Positions 1 through 5,342 of a stretch of 5,342 nucleotides of DNA are shown piece after piece. A model generated the notes under the pieces. It was not told the origin of the DNA, ran no database searches, and saw only the letters and a list, made by a program, of their open reading frames with translations. This DNA is from an uncultured Clostridiaceae bacterium. Lineage in GTDB: Bacteria > Bacillota > Clostridia > Lachnospirales > Lachnospiraceae. The stretch's first letter is position 1. The number at the start of each line of letters is the position of its first letter. The DNA is taken from NCBI GenBank assembly GCA_947175805.1, contig CAMWOF010000190.1:1-5342 (forward strand). Direction: 5' to 3'. The position numbers and the translations under genes are program-made.

Positions 1-19
1 AATTGAAAGGGAGAGAATT

Positions 20-1873
20 ATGAAAAGGTATTTTATTAAAAAAGCAGTTTCAATGCTACTCTCGTCTGCTTTGATTTTCGGCTGTGTGGGCATGGTGCCG
101 GCATCAAGTGTTTTGGCAGAATCCGATGAGACCGTGCCGGCGGCAGAAAAGGAGGAGGAGCCCCGTGCGGTGGGTTCCATGGAGAATTATGGTTCTATTG
201 GCTTAGACGGCATGCATTTTGATTTTGACAACGGCTCCGTCAGTGATACGAGCAGGTTGTCCGCTGCGTCGTTTCCTGCCGCATACAGTTCTGTAGATTT
301 GGGACTGGTGACGGCGCCGAAGGACCAGGGGGCGGATGGGACTTGTTGGTCATTTTCGGCGATATCCGCAATGGAGACGTATCTGATTAAAAAAGGAATT
401 AAGGTCAGCGGAAAGAAAGCAAATGGAAATCTGGATTTGTCAGAGAAGCATCTGGCATACTTTACATACCATACGGCAGACGATCCGTTAGGAAACAATG
501 CGGGCGACAAGATAGAGCCGGCATATCCAGACCAGTATCTGTCATTGGGCGGCAACAGTATGCGGGCGGCAGTAACCCTGGCCAACGGGGAAGGTCCTGT
601 GAAGGAGTCAGTTGCACCATATAACAAAGCAGCCCTGCCAAAGTCGAAGGATTATAAGTCTATTGCACATTTAAAGAACATGAATGTGATTGGAATGCAG
701 CTTTCCTACGGCACCCCGAATCTGTCTGAGGTAAAGGCCGCTGTCCAGAAATACGGCTCCGTGGTACTGACCATGGGGTATCATTATAATGTAGCTATCG
801 ACGCTACCCCGGATAATTACTATTACCCGTATGGTGACGGCACGAACCATGATGTGACTATTGTGGGATGGGATGATAACTATTCCATGTATAATTTTGA
901 TTATACGCCGGCGGGAAATGGTGCCTGGCTGGTAAAGAACAGTTGGGGCAACTATAATAATATGGGCGGATATTTCTGGTGCTCCTACTATGAGCCGACC
1001 TTGAGTACGGCCTGGGCATATGAGATGGAGGCAGCCTCCACCTATGATAACAACTATTTTTACAGCAATATGCCATGCATTATGGATTTGGGTACAAATG
1101 AATCCAACAGAAATGTTTCCGTGGCAAACACATATAAGATGAAGGCTTCCGGAACCAAGTATGAGAAACTTGTCTCTGTTGCATTCGGTGTGTCCATAGC
1201 AAATACAAAGTATTCCATTCAGCTTTATAAGAACTCCAAGGAGGGCAAGCCTACCAGCGGAACGAAGCTGCTTTCCAAGGCACAGTCTGGTACGGTAAAA
1301 AATGCCGGATTCCATGTGGTAAAACTGAAAAATCCTGTTTATGTGAAGTCCGGAGATACTGTTACCGTGGTGATTACTATCAAGGGAAGTAGAAATGGTG
1401 CGTATGTGTGGATGGATACCAATAGTGCCATAGAGCAGGGTATGGACGGTTATTATATTACCTACAAGGGTAAGAAGACAAAGAAAAAGAGTATGATGAA
1501 GATTGAGGGTGGAAGCTGGTTTGACCTTGCCAACCAGTCCCTAGGCTATTATTACTCTTACTTTACGGCGGCTGTCAATTTATATACGGATACGCCGCAG
1601 GCGAAGGTATCATCCATTTCCTCAAAGGGCAAGAAGGTGACCTTGAAGTGGGGCAAGGTAGGCGGAACCACGGAGTACCGTATTTACAGAGCCTCCTCAA
1701 AGAGCGGAAAATATACAAAGATTGCCACGGTTTCTTCTAAGAAGACATCCTATACAGATAAGTCTGTGAAGAAGGGCAAGACATACTACTACAAGGTAGT
1801 GACTGTCAAAAAAATAGGCAAGAATAAGTATGAGGGTAAGAAATCCTCTGCACAAAAGATAAAAGTAAAATAG
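20..1873 (+). CDS. Secreted papain-like (C1) cysteine protease with lectin-like and fibronectin-III domains
   Basis: The 617-residue product is an exported cysteine endopeptidase of the papain fold. It starts with a Sec signal peptide: basic MKRYFIKK, a hydrophobic core, and a likely cut after Ala33 (SVLA|ES). An acidic propeptide-like stretch follows, then the catalytic domain at about residues 85-330. The oxyanion Gln103 and nucleophile Cys109 lie in KDQGADGTCWSFSA, His277 in TNHDVTIVGWDD, and Asn307 in WLVKNSWG, so the triad is complete. Residues about 340-522 resemble the beta-rich lectin-like region found in clostridial and archaeal C1 proteases. Residues about 526-617 form a fibronectin-III-like module (KWGKVGGTTEYRIYRA, YYYKV) that is very rich in lysine. 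No LPXTG sorting signal or C-terminal membrane helix is seen, so the protein is probably secreted or held on the wall by charge. The start is supported by AAAGGGAG at 7-14, five bases before the ATG. Its substrate cannot be read from sequence; protein or peptide digestion at the cell surface is inferred. Confidence 0.9.
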   Translation: MKRYFIKKAVSMLLSSALIFGCVGMVPASSVLAESDETVPAAEKEEEPRAVGSMENYGSIGLDGMHFDFDNGSVSDTSRLSAASFPAAYSSVDLGLVTAPKDQGADGTCWSFSAISAMETYLIKKGIKVSGKKANGNLDLSEKHLAYFTYHTADDPLGNNAGDKIEPAYPDQYLSLGGNSMRAAVTLANGEGPVKESVAPYNKAALPKSKDYKSIAHLKNMNVIGMQLSYGTPNLSEVKAAVQKYGSVVLTMGYHYNVAIDATPDNYYYPYGDGTNHDVTIVGWDDNYSMYNFDYTPAGNGAWLVKNSWGNYNNMGGYFWCSYYEPTLSTAWAYEMEAASTYDNNYFYSNMPCIMDLGTNESNRNVSVANTYKMKASGTKYEKLVSVAFGVSIANTKYSIQLYKNSKEGKPTSGTKLLSKAQSGTVKNAGFHVVKLKNPVYVKSGDTVTVVITIKGSRNGAYVWMDTNSAIEQGMDGYYITYKGKKTKKKSMMKIEGGSWFDLANQSLGYYYSYFTAAVNLYTDTPQAKVSSISSKGKKVTLKWGKVGGTTEYRIYRASSKSGKYTKIATVSSKKTSYTDKSVKKGKTYYYKVVTVKKIGKNKYEGKKSSAQKIKVK

Positions 1874-1893
1874 TCTGAGATGATGTGCAATCA

Positions 1894-1935
1894 GGCAGGG
1901 ACAGCCGCATATGCGGTTTGTCCCTGCTGTTTTTT
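1894..1935 (+). terminator. Intrinsic terminator of the protease gene
   Basis: GCAGGGACA (1895-1903) pairs perfectly with TGTCCCTGC (1919-1927). The enclosed sequence contains the self-complementary CCGCATATGCGG (1905-1916), which extends the stem almost to its tip. Six T residues follow at 1930-1935. It begins 21 bases after the protease stop codon. On the opposite strand the same hairpin is not followed by a T-run, so it is a weaker candidate for ending the convergent deacetylase transcript. Confidence 0.88.
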
Positions 1936-1952
1936 GCCTATTCTTGGCATGC

Positions 1953-2741
1953 CTACTTTTTCGGGAACTGTTTTCCTGTATGGTCTATGTCATAATGCTC
2001 TTTGATAATTAAGTTCTCTAATGAGATAAAGGAATAACCCTGTTGCTCTAACCCCGTAAGAAGAGCATCTAAGGCGTCTTTTGTATAGGTGGAGCCGTTG
2101 TGAAGCAGGATGATGGCGCCGCCGGTAAGCGACTTGTGCTCACAGACAGTTTTGATAATGGAGTCCGTTCCATAATCCTTCCAGTCTAAAGAATCTACGG
2201 ACCACTGGATAGTGTAGTAGCCGCATTTTTTAGCTGCGTCAACCACGGCATCGTTATAATCTCCATAAGGCGCACGGAAAAAAGCCATATCCCTGCCGGT
2301 CAGGGTTTTTATGATGTCATGGCAGCCACGGATTTCCGTTATCATTTCCTCATCGGAGATTTGGGTCATATGCTTGTGGTTGTCTCCGTGGTTGCCTATG
2401 ATATGTCCTGCCTCAGAAATGCTTTTTATGGCATCCGGGTTCTTTTTTGCCCAGTCCCCAGTGACAAAAAAAGCGGCAGTGCAGCGGTGCTTATTCAGGA
2501 TGGATAATATATCCTGCAAATCCTCCGTACCCCAGGCGGAATCAAAGGTGATACACACCTTCTTTTCCTCTCCGATATCTACACTGTAGATGGGAAGCTC
2601 ATGTAAGATAGATGGGGAAAGGGTTTCATAGTATTGGGATTGGTTGATATAGGAATAACCGAGTACAAACACAAGTAATAAAATTATTAATGCTTTCATG
2701 AATCTTACTGAAAGCTCGTCGAAGGAAGGCGCATTGGACAT
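1953..2741 (-). CDS. Membrane-anchored polysaccharide deacetylase (NodB domain, PdaB-like)
   Basis: The 262-residue product is a carbohydrate esterase 4 family enzyme, expected to remove N-acetyl groups from peptidoglycan or another cell-wall glycan outside the membrane. After a short cytoplasmic N-terminus, one hydrophobic segment (residues about 16-32, ALIILLLVFVLGYSYI) serves as a signal anchor. The NodB domain covers about 60-247. Motif 1 is TFDSAWG with the presumed catalytic base Asp67. Motif 2 is NHGDNH, giving metal ligands His118 and His122. Motif 3 is RAPYGDY (Arg156-Tyr162). Motif 4 is DSLDWKDY, with Trp187. Motif 5 is ILLHNG, with His214. The usual second Asp of motif 1 is Ser68, a pattern that fits the PdaB-type sporulation subgroup better than classical TFDDG enzymes. 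On the minus strand a GGAG (2751-2748) sits six bases before the ATG and supports this start over an internal Met15. The gene converges on the protease and diverges from the next gene. Enzymatic activity is likely but not certain. Confidence 0.88.
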   Translation of the reverse strand: MSNAPSFDELSVRFMKALIILLLVFVLGYSYINQSQYYETLSPSILHELPIYSVDIGEEKKVCITFDSAWGTEDLQDILSILNKHRCTAAFFVTGDWAKKNPDAIKSISEAGHIIGNHGDNHKHMTQISDEEMITEIRGCHDIIKTLTGRDMAFFRAPYGDYNDAVVDAAKKCGYYTIQWSVDSLDWKDYGTDSIIKTVCEHKSLTGGAIILLHNGSTYTKDALDALLTGLEQQGYSFISLENLIIKEHYDIDHTGKQFPKK

Positions 2742-2761
2742 GGCATGCTCCGAAGAAATGT

Positions 2762-2788
2762 TTTATAAAATATATGCATATCTGTAAA
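2762..2788 (-). promoter_or_regulatory. Weak candidate promoter for the deacetylase gene
   Basis: Read on the minus strand, TTTACA (2788-2783) is followed after 15 bases by TATAAA (2767-2762). The spacer is shorter than the preferred 17, so this is only a candidate. It would start transcription about 13-15 bases before the deacetylase ATG, leaving room for its GGAG ribosome site. A sporulation sigma-factor promoter in the same AT-rich stretch is an alternative I cannot confirm. Confidence 0.3.
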
Positions 2789-2807
2789 GCGGATAGAACA
2801 ATCCGCT
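2788..2807. repeat. Perfect inverted repeat between divergent promoters (possible operator)
   Basis: AGCGGAT (2788-2794) and ATCCGCT (2801-2807) are exact reverse complements separated by six bases (AGAACA). The element touches the candidate leftward -35 box and lies 15 bases upstream of the rightward -35 box. That position would suit a transcription-factor operator acting on both genes. No T-run follows on either strand, so it is not a terminator. A 7-bp repeat could still arise by chance. Confidence 0.4.
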
Positions 2808-2821
2808 GATAATTTCTATAA

Positions 2822-2850
2822 TTGCCATTCCCGAACAGTAATGCTATACT
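2822..2850 (+). promoter_or_regulatory. Extended -10 sigma-A promoter of the membrane-protein gene
   Basis: TTGCCA (2822-2827) and TATACT (2845-2850) are separated by exactly 17 bases, and TG at 2842-2843 gives an extended -10 (TGCTATACT). Transcription would start near 2857, leaving a leader of roughly 54 bases before the ATG at 2911. Confidence 0.72.
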
Positions 2851-2898
2851 GAATATAATAACTATTGGTCTTTACATAGGGGCCCCCGACATATGCTA

Positions 2899-2905
2899 AG
2901 AGGAG
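2899..2905 (+). promoter_or_regulatory. Ribosome binding site that fixes the start at 2911
   Basis: AGAGGAG ends five bases before the ATG at 2911. An in-frame ATG at 2893 would add six residues (MLRGEK), but its only upstream purine stretch, AGGGG at 2878-2882, is ten bases away and lies in the GGGGCCCC palindrome. The downstream start is therefore preferred. Confidence 0.75.
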
Positions 2906-2910
2906 AAAAA

Positions 2911-3885
2911 ATGAAAAAATTCTTTAATACATTGTTATACGGAGATTCCAAAACAAAGAAAATTATGTGGTCCATAGTCATTCTTGCAGCGCTGGCGGTT
3001 GTTTTTTTGGCTGCCGCCATCATTTTGCATCAGCCGAATCTGTTTGTTTTGGCTATGGTACTCGTCATAGCGGCGGTGATTATTTCCCAGCAGTACAGCT
3101 TTCAGGATTTGACCGTGGCGGAAAATCCCGATATCCAAGAGCCGGTTGCGCCGGAGGATGTTCTTGTCCGTTACACAGAGCATAGGATAAAGCAGGTGTT
3201 TCTCAAATACAAGGTGAAGCCGGATCACCGTCTTGTTATTATTGACAGCTCAGAAAAATATAATGTCAGGCAGACACCGGCATATATATGGATGAACCGC
3301 ACCAAATTCCACATGCTTCTAATGGAGAAAAATGCCAGGGAGATTGTGCTTCCTCTGAATGCAGTGGGAAAGGTGCAGTACAAACGAGCTGTTCCCGTAA
3401 ATATAATAACAGACTATATTCAGTTTCGTAAACCATGCCTGCTGGCGGCATTGTTTGAGGATTATATGCCCACCGTTTATGAGCGGGGAAAAGGGGCGGT
3501 GAAAAAGCAGTACAAAAATTTATATATTATCGGTGAGGATATCGCTCTTACAAACCGTTCTATAGGGCAGGTTTTTGACTTGACCGGCGCCAGGCTGCAG
3601 ATAACGGACAATGTGACGGAGTCCGGGGATTACAGCGAGGATTTTATTGAGATGTATCATGACTATACGCTGTTTCGCGACCATGTGATTGATGCCAGCC
3701 AGTATCGTGACAGGGTAAATAAAATATTAGACGACATGGCGGTTTCCAATATGCTTGAGCCGGAACTTTTGATTAATCTGGAAAAGATGCAGCAGTTTCA
3801 TTTTCTGACACCGGACTATGCCCATTACTGTCTGGAAAAAAGGAAAAAGGTAACGGAAAACAAAAAAAAGAAGATGGGTAAATAA
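2911..3885 (+). CDS. Uncharacterised protein with N-terminal two-helix membrane hairpin
   Basis: I do not recognise this 324-residue protein. A basic N-terminus (KKFF, KTKK) precedes two hydrophobic helices at about residues 18-39 and 42-60, joined by a very short turn (HQPN). This predicts a membrane hairpin with both ends in the cytoplasm. The remaining ~260 residues are soluble. Residues about 120-160 (AYIWMNRTKFHMLLMEKNAR, then EIVLPLNAVGKVQYKR) have an alternating beta-strand look with an aromatic-basic start, as in bacterial PH-like domains attached to membrane hairpins; this resemblance is inference only. A second strand-like block, NLYIIGEDIALTNRS, is near 203-217. The acidic, tyrosine-rich part at 230-260 (YSEDFIEMYHDYTLF) leads to a helical region and a lysine-rich tail (KRKKVTENKKKKMGK). 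No catalytic motif was found. The gene has its own promoter and no strong terminator directly after its stop, so some transcripts may run on toward 4108-4148. Confidence 0.82.
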   Translation: MKKFFNTLLYGDSKTKKIMWSIVILAALAVVFLAAAIILHQPNLFVLAMVLVIAAVIISQQYSFQDLTVAENPDIQEPVAPEDVLVRYTEHRIKQVFLKYKVKPDHRLVIIDSSEKYNVRQTPAYIWMNRTKFHMLLMEKNAREIVLPLNAVGKVQYKRAVPVNIITDYIQFRKPCLLAALFEDYMPTVYERGKGAVKKQYKNLYIIGEDIALTNRSIGQVFDLTGARLQITDNVTESGDYSEDFIEMYHDYTLFRDHVIDASQYRDRVNKILDDMAVSNMLEPELLINLEKMQQFHFLTPDYAHYCLEKRKKVTENKKKKMGK

Positions 3886-3916
3886 CAGCGGCGTTTTGCG
3901 GGGGCATATTTACGGC

Positions 3917-3945
3917 TTGACACCTTGAAATGTAAAGGGTAGAAT
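3917..3945 (+). promoter_or_regulatory. Near-consensus sigma-A promoter upstream of the glutamine synthetase leader
   Basis: A perfect TTGACA (3917-3922) is followed after exactly 17 bases by TAGAAT (3940-3945). It lies 31 bases after the stop of the membrane-protein gene. Initiation is expected at about 3951-3953. It is the strongest promoter-like sequence in the window, and no convincing gene starts before 4316. Confidence 0.8.
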
Positions 3946-3951
3946 AAAGAA

Positions 3952-4148
3952 ATGCCGGAGGGGAACTGCCTAATACTTAATTTTATTAAGTTTATGCCGC
4001 GATTTGCTTTTTAAATTCTTTTTTTAAAATTAGGGTTGATTTTTTGAAAGAAGTGGTTTATCTTAGTTATTGGTTATAAAAAGCGGATAGTTATCGGTAG
4101 CGTATAGAACGAGGGCGTTCTCCATTGGGAGTAGCCCTCGTTTTCTTT
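3952..4148 (+). ncRNA. Candidate ~195-nt leader RNA or independent small RNA
   Basis: This interval is bounded by a near-consensus promoter and a strong intrinsic terminator and contains no convincing reading frame. It is AT-rich with T-runs around 4007-4027 and 4050-4055. It holds a weak hairpin, ACTTAA (3975-3980) with TTAAGT (3986-3991). It could be the attenuated 5' leader of the glutamine synthetase gene, ending early at 4108-4148 unless antitermination occurs, or a stand-alone small RNA. I could not match it to 6S RNA, a T-box or any riboswitch consensus I know. The ends are inferred from promoter and terminator positions. Confidence 0.45.
4108..4148 (+). terminator. Intrinsic terminator / candidate attenuator before glutamine synthetase
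   Basis: AACGAGGGC (4108-4116) pairs perfectly with GCCCTCGTT (4134-4142). Inside, CTCC (4120-4123) pairs with GGAG (4128-4131) around an ATTG loop. The tail TTTTCTTTAT (4141-4150) is T-rich but interrupted by one C. The element lies 167 bases upstream of the glutamine synthetase ATG and about 160 bases downstream of the only strong promoter. It would therefore control read-through into that gene unless a second promoter lies between. Confidence 0.82.
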
Positions 4149-4298
4149 ATGTGATGACAGTGGCATGCTCACAGAGTCCGGCTACATACATTTGAAGTGT
4201 ATCGATGACACGCTGCATAAAGGAAATGTCAGGCTTAGAAAGCGAGCCTGACCAGACGTCGCCGACATCAGAAATTGCTATGCAATGGTCGGCTTCTG
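4145..4298 (+). promoter_or_regulatory. Hairpin-rich 5' leader of the glutamine synthetase gene
   Basis: Several pairings can be read by eye between the terminator and the start codon. CTTTATG (4145-4151) pairs with CATAAAG (4216-4222) and would close a domain containing GTGA/TCAC (4151-4154 with 4169-4172, sharing base 4151 with the closing stem, so not fully compatible) and ATACA/TGTAT (4186-4190 with 4198-4202). GTCAGGCT (4228-4235) pairs perfectly with AGCCTGAC (4245-4252). CAGA plus GCCGAC (4253-4256, 4261-4266) pairs with GTCGGC plus TCTG (4288-4293, 4295-4298) around an inner ATTGC/GCAAT stem (4274-4278 with 4282-4286). The last hairpin ends just before the ribosome binding site. A weak promoter, TTGAAG-18-CATAAA (4192-4221), is also possible. 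No known riboswitch was recognised. Control by an ANTAR-type antiterminator protein is a hypothesis from related clostridial genes. Confidence 0.5.
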
Positions 4299-4315
4299 TA
4301 GAAAGGAAGGACACT

Positions 4316-5342
4316 ATGAAAGAAAAGACAAATGTACCAGAGATTTTTGGCTCCCATGTATTCAATGATGCTGTTATGAAGGAGCGGTTACCGAAAAATG
4401 TATATAAGGAGTTGAAAAAGACGATTGAGCTTGGCAAGGAATTAAATCCCGCCATTGCTGATACCGTTGCCAATGCTATGAAGGACTGGGCGGTGGAGAT
4501 GGGTGCAACCCATTATACGCACTGGTTTCATCCGATGACGGGCGTGACTGCGGAGAAGCATGACGCATTCATCAGCCCAACCAGTGATGGCAAGGTATTG
4601 TTGGAGTTTTCCGGCAAGGAATTAATTAAGGGTGAGCCGGATGCATCCTCTTTCCCTTCAGGTGGGCTTCGCGCCACCTTCGAGGCAAGAGGCTATACCG
4701 CCTGGGACTGCACCTCGCCGGCCTTTGTGAAGGAGACGCCGGGAGGCAGCATTATTCTGTGTATTCCAACGGCATTTTGCTCCTATACCGGAGAGGCGCT
4801 GGATAAGAAGACACCGCTGCTTCGCTCAATGGATGCGTTAAATGTTCAGGCAATGAGGATATTGAAGCTGTTTGGCAATACCACCTCCACTAAGGTGACC
4901 ACATCTGTAGGACCTGAGCAGGAGTATTTCTTAGTGGACAGGGAGCTGTTCCGCAAGAGAAAGGATTTGATTTTTACAGGACGTACCCTGTTTGGTGCCA
5001 TGCCGCCGAAGGGACAGGAGTTAGACGACCATTATTTTGCCAGCATCAAGGAGAGAGTGTCTGACTTCATGTCCGATTTGAATATTGAACTGTGGAAGCT
5101 TGGAATTACGGCTAAGACCCAGCACAATGAGGTTGCGCCTGCCCAGCATGAGTTAGCTCCAATCTACGCCAGCAACAATGTGGCGACAGACCACAACCAG
5201 CTTGTGATGGAAATTATGAAGAAAGTGGCTGCCAGAAAAGGTTTAAAATGCCTGCTTCATGAGAAACCTTTTGCAGGTGTAAACGGTTCCGGCAAGCATA
5301 ATAACTGGTCTATGGTGACAGACGATGGCATCAATTTATTAG
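4316..5342 (+). CDS. glnN: Glutamine synthetase type III, N-terminal part (cut by window end)
   Basis: The first 342 residues of a type III glutamine synthetase are present, about half of the family's usual ~700. The enzyme makes glutamine from glutamate, ammonia and ATP in the cytoplasm and works as a large oligomer. Type III signatures include VPEIFGSHVFND (7-18), THYTHWFHPMTG (65-76) and FPSGGLRATFEARGY (113-127). Active-site motifs include GPEQEYF (199-205), which supplies metal-binding Glu201 and Glu203. QHNEVAPAQHELAP (269-282) contains Glu272 and Glu279, and NGSGKHNNWS (323-332) contains His328. No stop or frameshift occurs in the visible part. The start has GAAAGGAAGG (4301-4310) five bases upstream and matches the short N-terminus usual for the family. 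The frame stays open upstream to 4196, with ATG codons at 4205, 4226 and 4280, but these overlap the leader hairpins and lack proper ribosome sites. A structured leader with a terminator precedes the gene, pointing to control at transcript elongation. Confidence 0.95.
   Translation, partial: MKEKTNVPEIFGSHVFNDAVMKERLPKNVYKELKKTIELGKELNPAIADTVANAMKDWAVEMGATHYTHWFHPMTGVTAEKHDAFISPTSDGKVLLEFSGKELIKGEPDASSFPSGGLRATFEARGYTAWDCTSPAFVKETPGGSIILCIPTAFCSYTGEALDKKTPLLRSMDALNVQAMRILKLFGNTTSTKVTTSVGPEQEYFLVDRELFRKRKDLIFTGRTLFGAMPPKGQELDDHYFASIKERVSDFMSDLNIELWKLGITAKTQHNEVAPAQHELAPIYASNNVATDHNQLVMEIMKKVAARKGLKCLLHEKPFAGVNGSGKHNNWSMVTDDGINLL

Noticed and set aside
187..1315. Long open frames on the minus strand opposite the protease gene (187-627 and 671-1315).
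   Set aside because: They are antisense shadows of a clearly coding gene, with no recognisable protein motifs of their own.
3886..3916. GC-rich sequence right after the membrane-protein stop codon, considered as a terminator.
   Set aside because: No stable complementary arms followed by a T-run could be found there.
3952..4014. A 20-codon open frame starting with ATG almost exactly at the predicted transcription start of the leader RNA.
   Set aside because: It has no ribosome binding site, would need leaderless translation, and its length and composition are what chance gives in AT-rich DNA.
2786..4090. An 11-base match, AAAGCGGATAG, at 2786-2796 and 4080-4090, near two different promoter regions.
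   Set aside because: Repeats of this length are expected a few times by chance in a window of this size; the inverted partner present at the first site is missing at the second.
1944..4170. GGCATGC shared at 1946-1952, 2742-2748 and 4162-4168, with the 10-mer TGGCATGCTC at the last two.
   Set aside because: Short near-palindromic words like this recur by chance, and the positions (gene end, ribosome-site spacer, leader) have no common role.
4153..4210. Direct repeat GATGACA at 4153-4159 and 4204-4210 in the glutamine synthetase leader.
   Set aside because: Only seven bases long and without a further copy; not enough to call an operator or attachment site.
4147..4473. A 108-codon minus-strand open frame spanning the leader and start of glutamine synthetase.
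   Set aside because: It overlaps a strongly conserved coding start on the other strand, shows no protein family features, and is explained by the open plus-strand frame.

Overview
The window looks like the chromosome of a low-to-mid-GC Gram-positive anaerobe of the Clostridia, most likely a Lachnospiraceae-type gut bacterium. The reasons are A/G-rich Shine-Dalgarno sequences, a secreted papain-type protease with a lectin-like region and a lysine-rich fibronectin-III tail, a NodB deacetylase of PdaB type, and a type III glutamine synthetase. The placement is inferred from protein families, not from a marker gene. Nothing points to a phage, plasmid, transposon or CRISPR array.

Layout. (1) 20-1873 (+) encodes an exported C1-family cysteine protease with an intact Cys/His/Asn triad. 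A strong hairpin terminator follows at 1894-1935. (2) 1953-2741 (-) converges on it and encodes a membrane-anchored polysaccharide deacetylase. (3) 2742-2910 is a divergent control region. It holds a near-consensus extended -10 promoter reading right, a weaker candidate reading left, and a perfect 7-bp inverted repeat between them. (4) 2911-3885 (+) encodes a conserved-looking but unrecognised protein with a two-helix membrane hairpin and a large, probably cytoplasmic domain. (5) 3886-4315 is a 430-base non-coding block with a very strong promoter (3917-3945), about 195 bases of AT-rich transcribed sequence ending in an intrinsic terminator (4108-4148), then about 170 bases rich in predicted hairpins. 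(6) 4316 to the window end (+) is the first 342 codons of a type III glutamine synthetase, cut by the window edge.

The genes do not form one operon. The protease and deacetylase are both surface-directed but convergent, and the membrane protein has its own promoter. The glutamine synthetase lies behind a promoter-terminator leader that suggests transcription attenuation, or a separate small RNA. That leader is the most interesting part of the window. No clearly new multi-gene system is visible.
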